Origin: Capitulum mitella
Taxonomy: Eukaryota > Arthropoda > Thecostraca > Pollicipedomorpha > Pollicipedidae
Length of the DNA stretch: 64,000 bases
NCBI GenBank assembly: GCA_030062745.1
Contig: CP099839.1
Coordinates: 5,503,115 to 5,567,114 of the forward strand
Direction: 5' to 3'
The position numbers and the translations under genes are program-made. Below are positions 51,101 to 61,041 of the stretch, piece after piece. A model generated the notes under the pieces. The model was not told the DNA's origin. It did not search any database and worked only from the letters and a program-made list of their open reading frames with translations. The first letter of the stretch is position 1, and each line of letters begins with the position of its first letter.

Positions 51101-54100
51101 GAAGCTGCTTTAAAATCCCCCGGAAATGGGAACAAAAAAGGGATGGGGCTTCGTAATACCCCCCCCCTCCCCATATGGGAATAAGGCTGAAGGAGACAAA
51201 AAATTGGCTCAAACGGTCTGGCCCAACCTGTGTTCCCATTTAACAGTCTACTATAGTTTCGCAACCATTTAGCACTGAATCGTGCACTTTCCACCACAAG
51301 CTGGCTTAGTTCATTAGGGAAATCCAGTTTTCTTGTACAGTGCGTAAGCACGTACCTTTTGTGTTTATACGACGACATTTTTAAGGTTAAGGCTTGGTAA
51401 TGATGGCAATCAATATCGCAGTCACCTGGAACGTTTTAGGTAATGATTCCCATGGTAGAAAACAGTAGACCTTTGATGCCGTGTTTATACGCTCGGGGAT
51501 TGCTGCTGAATTGCTGTTGCGTTTTTCATTGCTGATCGTGTCGTATGATTATTTTAGTTTGTTTTACCTTTTACCTGAATCAGTGTTTGGGCACGAGTTG
51601 GAAATGTATGGTCGTGTCTGACGGTCAAATGTGGTTAAGTTCTCATTTTTGCGCGCTGTCTGTGGAAACAGCGGCGTCACACGGCGACTCCTGGGAAAAG
51701 GGCTGACGGGGAGCTGATCGAATGGTTTTACTGTGGCCTCCAGCGCAGCGGCGAGATAGCTCATGAGTGTAGCTCGTGAGCAATACTGAGGGCTGCATTA
51801 AAAACGATCGTTTATCTTACTACCTTCCCTGCATACCCTGCACATTGCGCAGATCTCGTCAACGTTATAGATTACCGCAGTTCTCGATACTACGTAATGC
51901 ATTGCCGCGTGTCTCAGTTACGACCTTTACACTGGTTGTGATTCCTCTCACGATCTTCATTATTGGCTTTACACAACGCTTTATATGTCAGTGCTAACGC
52001 TACACATCATCACGTATTCATCGCTGACCTTCCGCCGCAACTAGTCTTAGACATTGTCATGCCTTCGAAATCGTGGAGGGGGGGGGGGGGTGAAGCATGT
52101 CGCACAACAGATTAAACGTTAAGGTACTTCATACGGCCAGACTGGATGTGTAACACGTCAAGGCAGTGTGCCAGGAAAAAGTGGGCGATAATCGTTGGTA
52201 CATAGGGTCGCGGTCTAATGAAGTCTTTTTTTGTGTGCTTTGTGTTGTGTCTAGTTTTGTGTTTCCCATTGCTTTTTTCAAGTCTATTTTCCCGGTTTGT
52301 ATTTTTATTATTTCTGGCCAGAGGTTCGCCAGAGCAACACGCAGTCGTTAGCTGTTCTACAGTCCTGGGCTTTCTATTCACTCTCCTTTGTTCATTTGAC
52401 GTTCAGCGTACCGGCAGTAACATGAGGCGCTTGTTACGCCAAAGATGGTCCGTTCGCTGACGGCATATTTTCCTTCTTTTGGCCATTCAGGTGGTACAGA
52501 AATAACCAGTACGCCGGAGAAGGCAAATTTAGTTCTGTATCCTTTTGATCTTTTACATTCCGGAGTCGGGACGTTGATTTTTTTATGGTGCGCCCCATCG
52601 TACTGTTCCCAGTCTTTTGTAACGGGTGGCGCTGTTGGGAGGAGATTAGTAGAACTGCCTCATATTCATCAAAGGCGAGAGGCGTGCTCTGTCGTAACCT
52701 TTCAACAGGGGATAATCACTGCCGTTATTGGGCCCGGAAAGCAGACTTCATATGCACCACGGCTTCTGCCGCAAATGACTTTCCGGACACTGTTGTCACA
52801 AGAAGAAAGCTGGCCGAATGCTTTGTGTCAAGCTTTTTTGAAGGACCAAAGTGCTTTGAGCTCGTGGGTCTGCTTGTTTCGGTGTGCCGCTGCGGCCTGT
52901 GTTGACTTGAGCCGTGCTGATTAAAGATTCTTCTACATTTACCATTACCACTACCATTACCATTACCGTTTCATGTACAACTATCGCCAGTGTATGGCAC
53001 GAGCCTGGGCGGGTGGCGATGCTGGTGATACTGAGGGGAGACGCAACAGTACCACGACCATCGGGACATATCCCAGAATGGGTTCGATGTCGTTACGTGA
53101 GCCCTGTTCAGCGAATCTCTCTCTCTCCACAGGTACCAGGACCACAAGGGCATGTCGCGAGACGAGGCCGAGATGGAGTACCTGAAGATTGCCCAGGACC
53201 TGGAGATGTACGGAGTCAGCTACTTCTCCATCACGGTCAGTGCTGTGGCCGCGCCTGGCTTGTTGTGTGTGTTGACCGTGTAGCCTGGCAAATTACCGTC
53301 TGTGTGAGTGACATTGAGCGGCGCATTCTGCGCGCAACGCATTGTTTGTAGTTGTTTTGAACGCTGGAACGAACTTCAGGAAGTCAATTAAAACGGCTAT
53401 TCACGATCACATTGACGGTTTGCGCAGGGAGCGCAATGAACGCCTGCTTCGTCAGCCGAAACTGACGTGCTGATATCGATTCGGAACGACATTGTTTCAT
53501 TTACAGAATAATAAAGGGTCGGAGCTCTTCCTTGGGTGTCAGCGCGCTGGGCCTAAACATCTACGACAAAGAAAACAAATTGGCGCCCAAGATCTCTTTC
53601 CCGTGGTCGGAGATCAAGAACATCAGCTATGACGACAAGAAGTTCACCATCAAGATTGTGGACAAGTCGGCCCCAAATTTTGTTTTCTTCTCCCAGAATC
53701 TGAAGAGGAACAAGCTGGTAAGATGCTCACAAAATTGGTATTTCCAGCACTGCTGTAGCATTTTGCTTGTGCTTGTGGCAGTGTACTTATGAGGGTTTTT
53801 ATTTATGCAAAATCAGATTTAACGACTCTCGGAAAAAGGGCTTGATATCGCTAGAAAAAGGGCTTGATATCGTGTGTTATATCAATGTTGGCACAGCTTG
53901 TACGCTCGAGCAGGCATTTCGAGCCACTTCGGCACCGCCAGTCGTAAAACCGGGAAGACTTTCGCATTTTCGCCGATTTACGCGGTTTTAGTGGGCCGTA
54001 AGTCACGAGTTGCCGCCGCCGGGGGCGGCCGTTACTGGGACGGTCTCCCGGCGGGGCGCCGGCCTGACCGCCGGTCGGCGGGCGGCTGCTCCATCAGCAG

Positions 54101-54533
54101 GGCCGGCCGCTGCCCGCCAGAGCCGCCGCCGGACCGCCCTGCCATGCCGGCGCCGCGCCGCTCGGGGGCGGGGGGACGAGCGTAGACGGCGTGGTCGGTG
54201 TTGACGATGGAACGCTCGCTAAGGGCGAGGTGATGATGCGCTTTGGTCATAGTAGCGGTCCATGCCGGCCCGTGTCGGTTTCCGTGATAGTCCGTAACGC
54301 TGACGTAACGGGTGACGGTCCGTGTCGGCCGGCCCGGCCGTCATCGGTCGTGACGGGGGACGTGACTGCGGGCTCGGGCCGGCCGAGACCGGCGGATCGC
54401 GCCCTGACGCGCCCCTGCGCCGACAGATCCTGGACCTGTGCATCGGCAACCACGACCTGTACATGCGGCGCCGCAAGCCCGACTCGATGGAGGTGCAGCA
54501 GATGAAGGCCCAGTCGCTGGAGGAGAAGAAGAG
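42034..54533 (+). CDS. NF2: Merlin (NF2), N-terminus and complete FERM domain; 3' part outside
   Basis: Merlin is the FERM-domain tumour suppressor that links membrane proteins to the cortex and acts upstream of Hippo signalling. Seven exons give about 320 codons: F1 (exons 1-2 and the start of 3), F2 (exons 3-5), F3 (exons 6-7) and the first residues of the helical region. Merlin rather than ezrin/radixin/moesin is indicated by '[16 protein letters not shown]' (ERMs: LFDQVVKTIGLREVWF), '[20 protein letters not shown]' and '[20 protein letters not shown]'. All junctions are in phase, but exon 6 contains one extra base. The coiled-coil and C-terminal FEEL parts were not found up to 64000, so intron 7 exceeds 9.4 kb. 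Introns hold a LINE piece, a 63-bp minisatellite and TTAA elements. Confidence 0.93.
42455..42584 (+). CDS. NF2: Merlin coding exon 2
   Basis: [20 protein letters not shown], then [20 protein letters not shown] and DRK. Acceptor tgcggcag, donor AAA G|gtaggg, phase 1. Sits immediately downstream of the CpG-depleted segment and is itself CpG-rich. Confidence 0.95.
43150..44475 (-). mobile_element. Non-LTR retrotransposon RT fragment (CR1/L2/Jockey type)
   Basis: On the minus strand, '[20 protein letters not shown]' and '[20 protein letters not shown]' are the classic opening of the RT domain of CR1/L2/Jockey LINEs. Further pieces in other frames include '[20 protein letters not shown]' (normally DLSKAFDTVDH..L) and '[17 protein letters not shown]' from the LGV region. 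Many breaks. Lies in merlin intron 2, opposite to the gene. Confidence 0.8.
44572..44617. other. Two adjacent perfect hairpins
   Basis: 44572-44592 has arms gtcagagac/gtctctgac around TTA. 44593-44617 has arms ttcccgcagac/gtctgcgggaa, also around TTA. They abut with no spacer and share the core GAC-TTA-GTC. In merlin intron 2. Confidence 0.9.
44913..45118 (+). CDS. NF2: Merlin coding exon 3
   Basis: [61 protein letters not shown] and ASYAVQAK. The end of F1 and start of F2. Acceptor gtttcag|TG completes the Val codon of exon 2. Donor AAG|gtgagc falls at the conserved QAK site. Confidence 0.96.
45119..47572. other. Merlin intron 3, first part
   Basis: No recognised element or gene. A GC-rich patch at about 46330-46540. 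Confidence 0.55.
47573..48248 (+). repeat. 63-bp minisatellite in merlin intron 3
   Basis: About ten copies of a 63-base unit containing ctctggacagagctgctgtc, tctgccgtccgtcctctgtg and gacacggtccggagagcc; a few units are shortened. Because the unit and its deletions are multiples of three, long open frames run through it in several frames on both strands. On the minus strand the 21-residue unit is like [20 protein letters not shown]. Confidence 0.93.
48249..49363. other. Merlin intron 3, last part
   Basis: A CpG-dense GC-rich block (48249-48440), then AT-rich sequence. No gene recognised. Confidence 0.55.
49364..49488 (+). CDS. NF2: Merlin coding exon 4
   Basis: [40 protein letters not shown] and I-W. 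Acceptor ctccacag. The donor is AACATATG|gtatgg, chosen because only phase 2 lets exon 5 supply the G of Trp. Confidence 0.93.
49952..51190 (-). mobile_element. TTAA element family III, copy H (reverse)
   Basis: Reverse-direction relative of 31337-32617: it shares the C-run plus gagatctcgaga block near its left end, 'gccagggacatg', catcaggtta and gtttgaaaacgttttcagtc, and ends ATGGGAATAAGG at the right. The flanking TTAA is decayed to TTAG (left) and CTGA (right). Contains a 17-bp perfect hairpin at 50078-50118. In merlin intron 4. Confidence 0.72.
51191..53132. other. Merlin intron 4, last part
   Basis: No gene recognised. A G-run of about 14 at 52078-52091, and several open frames without recognisable products (for example 52445-52924). 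Confidence 0.5.
53133..53235 (+). CDS. NF2: Merlin coding exon 5
   Basis: (W)[19 protein letters not shown], then [15 protein letters not shown]. The end of F2. Acceptor ctctccacag, donor ACG|gtcagt, phase 0. Confidence 0.95.
53507..53717 (+). CDS. NF2: Merlin coding exon 6, with a one-base frame break
   Basis: The F3 core. In the frame set by exon 5 it reads [10 protein letters not shown]; from about 53533 the frame that continues is one base later: [60 protein letters not shown]. The exon is 211 bases, where 210 would keep phase with exon 7. The extra base lies in cttccttgggtg (53527-53538). An assembly or sequencing slip is the simplest explanation; a disrupted allele is possible. Acceptor tttacag, donor CTG|gtaaga. 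Confidence 0.92.
53990..54426. other. CpG-dense GC-rich block in merlin intron 6
   Basis: Very high G+C with frequent CG and CCGGC/GCCGG strings, directly before exon 7. It could be an unmethylated island or simple GC drift. Confidence 0.7.
54427..54533 (+). CDS. NF2: Merlin coding exon 7
   Basis: [20 protein letters not shown], then [16 protein letters not shown]. The last helix of F3 and start of the helical linker. Acceptor gccgacag, donor AAG AG|gtaggt, phase 2. Very G/C-rich third positions. Confidence 0.95.
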
Positions 54534-57500
54534 GTAGGTGCCTTCGCTCGTCCGCGCCGTTGAGGTCCTGCGCAGGCCGCCGCGGCGACTGTGCTGCGGA
54601 TGACTAAGCCCTGCGAAACGCCATCGCTGCCGTAATTTTGGGACCCAGGGGCTCTGTGTGCAGTTGTTATGGCAATACATGGTCAAGTTTCCATTTCGGA
54701 GTAGCAGCCTCGTTACAGTTTTTTCATTCTTGACGAAGAGCTCTCGAATGACGTGCATCGGTTTTATTAGTCGTATTTTCGTGTTGGCGTTCTTGCCGTG
54801 GCGAAAATGACTTTTTTTGTCGACCTGCGTGCGGCTGGCAGTTTGATTGGCTAGTATGACGTTGCCTGTTTTTCTTCGTTATGATTTCTGTGACCGTGTG
54901 CTTCCGGCATACATAGTGCAGGTGTCAAGTGTCGTGTCGCGAATGGTACACGGTGATTACCACAAGTAATCTGCTGCTTTTCTGACACGCTGCTTGCGGC
55001 TGACTTTCTTCCGGCATAGCGCAGTTTTTCTGGCTTTGTTCTCAAAGTACGCTGATGGTCTGAGCCTCGCCAGACGTAGCACCAGTCGCAGATTTTGCAG
55101 CGGGGCCCATTGTCAGTTAATGAATGTAGCAAACTGAAATGAAACGAACGTGAAGGATGTGTTTGCCTGGTTCGAAGGCTTATCGCTGGGATCCCTGAGG
55201 TCACGCATTAAACCCTTCGGACACAGATAACAAAAAGGGTAGTGTTTCAGTGCGTTAATGCCTTCATTGTCCTGATGACAGTATTTAGCGTTTCGTTGTG
55301 GCAGTCTTAATGGCCATTTGATATGGTAAAGAATGGTGGAATTACTTGTCCTCGATGAACTCGGCGTTACAAATACCGTGTGGCCTGTTTAAAGCCGTAT
55401 AAGACCCGCGACTGCGCTTGGTCTCGGAGAGGTTATTGGCCTTCCAGTGGGCAGCTTTTCTGTTGGCTATGTTTGACAAGCACTGTTTCAAAAATCGGCC
55501 TCATATCTGGTGATGTGCCATTGGCTGTAGGGGCAAGTTCCGGGGGGAAATCCACTCGGTGGTATTGAAAGTCATAGTGTAGGGAACCCTCAAGGACATC
55601 GTCATAACTCGTTGACTTGATATTACCTAGGTTGTTTATTAGTTTTGGATCTCTGAAAACTGTAAAGGAACAGTTTAGGTTCGACCCGTTTACTGCCAGT
55701 GTAAAATGGCACCTCCCCCCGCCCCTCTCCCAGCGCTCGTGAAAACGTGGTCTATGTGCGAAGGGAAACCATCATTTCACTCATGTACTGCGCAGATCTT
55801 CCGATATTTGAAACAGAGCGGACTGAGCCAGTTTATCCCGCAGTTTCATGGCATTCTCGAGGAAATGGACCGGATCGAGCGCGTAAAGCAGTCTACATTG
55901 AGAATCGCACCTGTTGCTCTTGAGATGGGACGCGCACCACTGGGTTCGAGATATGTGATGGGACGCGGCATTGCGTCCAGGGTCCGGGCTAATTGTGGCA
56001 GCCTGATGCGGGTTTTAGCTTAACAGAAACCCATTACCGGTGAAAATCGTTCTTCTTTAATATTAGCGCTTTTAGAGAATCTTGAAGCGTGACTCGGTTC
56101 GTGTTCATCACGAACCATGAACGACAAAAAGCCTAAATGATGGTGCGCCTGTAGTCCTGACTGTTACAGCTGTCACAGCCATGGTTGTCAACATTGGAAT
56201 AGCCAGCCCTGTCCGTGCCCTTCACTGCTCTCTTTCTTGTACGGCTCCATCCCGCCCATCGTCGACCCCATCGAAACGATGAGAACGTAGCCTACGCCGA
56301 TCTCACGCATGTACGGTCGGAAGGCCGTCAGCGCCTCCGGCCGCTTCCGGTGCGGAGAGCTGCTGCGCGGCTGGGGGTGGGCTCGTCCTGTCTCGGCCAT
56401 CGCCCGGCCCGCGCCGACCCTTAGACTGCGCGGCGAGACAGGCCGGTCCCGTGCCGTGGCCGGGGGAGCCGGAGGCGGGGCTGGCCCGGCCGCAGGCGGC
56501 GCCGTCTTCCGCCTTGTCGTCTCCGACGGAGGCCGGCGCGGAGTGACGCGGCGGCGTCTGCCGTTCGGCGTGCAGCGCCCGCCGGCTGTCCAGGCGATCT
56601 CCCCGCGCTGCCGCGTGTGCGCCCGCCGCGTGGTCGCCGGGCGGTGTCCGGTCGGCGCGTTGGATGTCGCAGCACGTGGGCGGCAAGAGCCGCGGATTCC
56701 GCCGTCTGACCGCTGATCATCTGGGGATCAGGTTTTTGCGGTCTGTACGGCACTGTGCGCTGAGGTTTTGTGTCAGCCGGGGGCTATAATGATCCCCGTC
56801 CTTGTGGTGGCGCTATTGTCCGAAGAGCTCCGTAATGGTCGTATCAGAGTCGCCAATCTACCGATAAATGGCGTGGCTTCGGCAACGACGTCAACAGTGA
56901 CAACGGCGTCGCATGAGCTTCCTCTCTCCCGTTTCGCGGGAAGTCCCCGGTTTTTCGTCGGATCGTCGTCGCTGTCGGAGAGCGGTCGGCTCCGTCGATC
57001 GGGCGGCAGGCGACCTGCCGTCGGGCGCGGGCGGGAGCGATCGCCGGTTCCGGCGGCTGCAGCTGCGGCGCCGCCGGCGGCCGTCCGCGAGATGGTGTCG
57101 TTTGAGCCAGGTTACGGCGGCCGGGCGTCGTTTAGCGGGCGGCCGGGTCGTCCGTTGCGGTCGGCCGGGCGGCGGCGACAGCGGCCGGGGTCGGCCCGGG
57201 CCGTTCATCGGCTAATGGTGCCGGCCGGAGTCACCGAGGGCGGCGGACCGCGCGCCTGCCGGACGGGCGCGGCCGCCTGCCGCGCGGTACGGAGCGACGG
57301 AGACGGTCTCGTCTCGCGCTGGCGGTGTGAGGTGACTGGAGACTGGGACGGCGCGTGCTGGCGCTGTTGGGAGACTGAGACTGGGACCTGACTTGGTGGA
57401 AGTGTGGGGTGACTCAGACTGGGACGTTGCTGGTCGGTCCTGTGGGATAGTCACTGTCTGCAGACTGTCGAAGTCCATAGAGGTCGGAGGAAGGGAATAT

Positions 57501-59794
57501 AATTGTTGGAATATGATGCAGATGAATTCAGTTAGGAATATCATCCGTTGCCCAAGCTGTGTTGGAATCTTGCCGGCAGTGCGCAAACTGCATCATGAAA
57601 ATTCATCAAAAAATTCATCATGCAAACTGCATGATGAAGCCTGCACTGTTTGGGTGTGATCTTTCTGCTTGCTCGTGTACATCTGTCGAAAGCAGGCGTA
57701 TTGGTTTATGAAGAAAATTTTTTCGCTGCATTGTCATGCAACGTTTCATTTCGCCCTGACAAATAGCATCCACTTATACCGTCGACGGACGCCGTACAGC
57801 CATTCGCAGCTTACCTAACCAACGCTGATTAGGCCCAGCTGTCGTCGGGCTCGACACCAGGCCGAACTTGACAGGGCGACACGTTTGACCGCAAATGAGC
57901 TGTTAATGCGTAATGATTCAGAAAACCCGGTCATCGTCAGCTGCGTTGGCATTGTTCCGGGTCATCCTAGCCACTGGTGCGTCACGAGCCGGGCCGATAA
58001 CGAGGCTGGCAATCAGAGCTCGTGGACCGCGGTCGAGTCGTGTGACGAACATACACGACGAATTGCATTCACGGAATCTACCAATTCTGCAGCCTCAGCG
58101 TGTTGTCATGAATGGATGGTTATTGGGCTGGGATTCATCCATGCCGTCAGCATCTCTCGGTTTGATGAATTGGTTGTTCTTGGATCTGCTGTTTGACTGG
58201 ACATCTCAGGAAGAATTCTGGGACGAGAGTCATGTGCTAACGAAAAGTATTGGCAAACGAGAAAGCCCGTCAACAGCAGATAACCGAAGGGATTTAAGAG
58301 CATTTCATTATCATACGTGTGCGGGGATGATCTTTCCCTGTTATGATAAACCCCAAACTGATGTAGAATCAGTGATGTTGGGTGTTTTTCGTCTGTACGC
58401 TTCAAAAAATTGTGTGGTTCAAAAAGCAAAGTTTTTGTTTGGCACCTAGAACCAAAACAAATTCCCAGCCCTGCCTGACATACAGGCGGATGGGGTGACT
58501 GAAACTAGGACCTGACATGCCGACATTGTAGGATGAACATGCCTGGAATGTTCTGCTACACACTGTCAGAAAACGGGGCCAAATGTCGGAACATGCCGCT
58601 CCATCCAGCTTTGCAACCTGGACTTTCCCGTGCTGTCACTTTTACAACATTGGATGCTGGAGCGTGGATAATGTGCCACCGCACAGCCCAGACTGGTACC
58701 TAGACACAGCGACTGTCTGGCCACTGAGACGTGAATTTCAACAGCGGCCACTCTCCGACGAAAAACGGAGGCTGGGAACGTAACGTCTAAGCTCCTTCGG
58801 CTAAGTGGGAACTGATGTTGAGTTGGTGTGTCCAGCTGCCGCGAAGCCGTCAAGCGAGCCGTGACCTGTCTCTGACTGTTCGCCAGTCCAGGCTTCAGAA
58901 ATCTGCCGTTTGTCCAGGCGAAATGAGGCGGACAGCGGCTAGTGGCTTGTCCAGAGTGCGTATTACGTCTGCGTTGTCGGTGGGCCATTATTGGCTGTCG
59001 ACGGCTTGTGGACGCCACGCTGGCCGGACGAAGACGTGGACAAAGATGCCCCGCATGAACTGTAGTTCAGCTTGAATGCTGTAGTGCATGGGAACGGGGT
59101 CTGCGAAATTGGCAGTGGTCGTAACAGCATTCCCTTAGAAACTAAACTGTCGTGTAGAACGTGAGAAAAACGACAGAAAGAGCAAACACGCGACATGATA
59201 TAATGAATGCGAAGGATTTGGAAGGACAACATGAGCAACGGTGAGCGAAGCTTAAGCATACCGCCTCGCAGCCATCAGGCCAGAGCGGCTCCCACAGGAT
59301 CAGCGGCACCGCGCGGGACACCAGTGGCGCCACCGCGCGGCCGTCCAGCAGCTACGGTTGACGAAGCTGGTACAGGCAAACAACAATTAGCTGACTGCCT
59401 GGGCAACCAACGGCATCCTGATGAACATTATGGCAAAACTGTCCGTTGATAATTATTACATATTGCGGACGTAGACCATCGAGGGTGATTACAAATGACG
59501 AATGCGGTGTGATAATGGAGCAAAGAGGAACCGGAGTAAAGAAAGCAAACAGAAAAGCAAATCATCACGCGCTAGTTTGTTTTCATCAAGCCCGAAAAAC
59601 TGCAGCACAGTCACCTTCAGAACAAACATCAGTAAGGAGGAAAAAATGAAATGATGCCAGAGATCCGAAATGCCCGATGACCACGTACATGCCTCCTGAG
59701 AACATCAGTCGGTCTGCCCAAACGGGCACAAACCGCAGTGACGTCCAGTCATCTTCACACACGTCAAAAAGAGCGGCCTGCCAGCCCCCGAGGC
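54534..59794. other. Presumed merlin intron 7, first part
   Basis: No later merlin exon was recognised. A second CpG-dense block at about 56310-57390 carries overlapping open frames that are compositional rather than coding. A perfect hairpin (11-base arms, 3-base loop) at 57614-57638. Confidence 0.5.
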
Positions 59795-61041
59795 CTTACC
59801 CTCCCCCGACTAGGGGGGGGGGGTTGACCGCCCCCCCGTGAGGTTTTCCAAGGGTTGCGAGAGAAAGGACAAACACAGCGCCACGAAACTTCGTGTACCT
59901 TTTGCGTGATAATTTGTACACCTGACAAAGTTTTGACCTCAGGTCAAGTCAATTGTCTGACCTAGGCCAGGTCAAACGGACTTGTGTCCAAAAAAGTTTA
60001 GCGCCCTCTAACTTTTTCGGAAAACAACATATCACTATAATACTTTCAGAGATTAGTGATCTTGATACATGCAACGAATCTGCTATCTCAGATTTTTCGG
60101 AATTTCCTGGGCCATTGACCTAAAATGAAGCCCATTTTTAAGACGACGTTTTTTTCGGAAATCGGCGGAATTTTTCATAACATTTTTAGTGTGGAATGAA
60201 ACAGACATCTAGTTGCCGTCAGTGGACACAGTATCATTGACCTGAGGTCAGGTCGCGAATAACTGATGTGAGCCAAAATGCACCACCGTCAAAATCAACG
60301 ATAAATTGCTCAGAATGGGTAGAAAATGGCAGAACTGGATTGCACAGACGTAAGTAATACCAAGAACCTCAAGAAGTTTTAAAAAATTGCATATTTTGCA
60401 GACAGTCTGTCGCGACTAAAGCTCCGCCAGTTGTGTTTATTGGTAACCAATGAATTTTTCCAAAATTTAAGCATGAGAAACTATCACAAGAACCACGAAG
60501 ATCAATAAAATGTACATGGATAGGTTTATGTGGCGAAAAGAAAGGAATGCTAAAATAAGTTCCCGTTAATTTCTGGCTGCGTACGGCTGCGGCGCCCGCC
60601 GACAACCGGCGTGAAAATTGCCGTGTCTGTAACTCAACGTTTCGGCGTGAAAATTGCCGTGTCCGTAACTCAACGTTTCGGCGTATATATTGAACAGATC
60701 TGAGGAATTAGACCTGTATCGGCATCTGCGGACCTTAACTTTTGCGTTGGTGCCTTTCACCAATGCGTTTTTAGTCACAGCTCTCGAGATTCAGGCCATT
60801 TCTCGGTCTAATGCAGTCGGCTATGAGAAAACATATGTAGGACGTAAACTGCTTACGTATTATCTGAAACTAAAAAACTGAAAAAAAGCAGTTTTGAACT
60901 CTACTTGTCACAACCTTTCCAACGGTGTGCTTATTTTTATTGTGCGACCAACCGTTTGTGAGTTGAGGGGGGGGGGGCGGTCGGCCGCCCCCCGCCCAGT
61001 CAGGCATGATCGTCGCCGACCCACGGTCGTGCGCGGGTTAA
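59795..61041 (-). mobile_element. TTAA element family I, copy C (reverse)
   Basis: Reverse orientation of copies A and B. The left end is TTACCCTCCCCCGACTAGGG, the TTAA having decayed. The right end is gtgcgcgggttaa with TTAA at 61038-61041. Both subterminal G/C-runs are present. It keeps the internal block missing from copy B and carries its own 36-base tandem duplication at 60609-60680. Confidence 0.85.

Noticed and set aside
53997-54260. Arg/Gly/Ala-rich open frames in GC-rich blocks (also 56300-57400 and 63340-63960)
   Set aside because: Overlapping frames on both strands from extreme GC content; no domain or splice logic.
55160-55200. ggttcgaaggc resembling a tRNA T-arm
   Set aside because: No matching D-arm, anticodon arm or acceptor stem around it.
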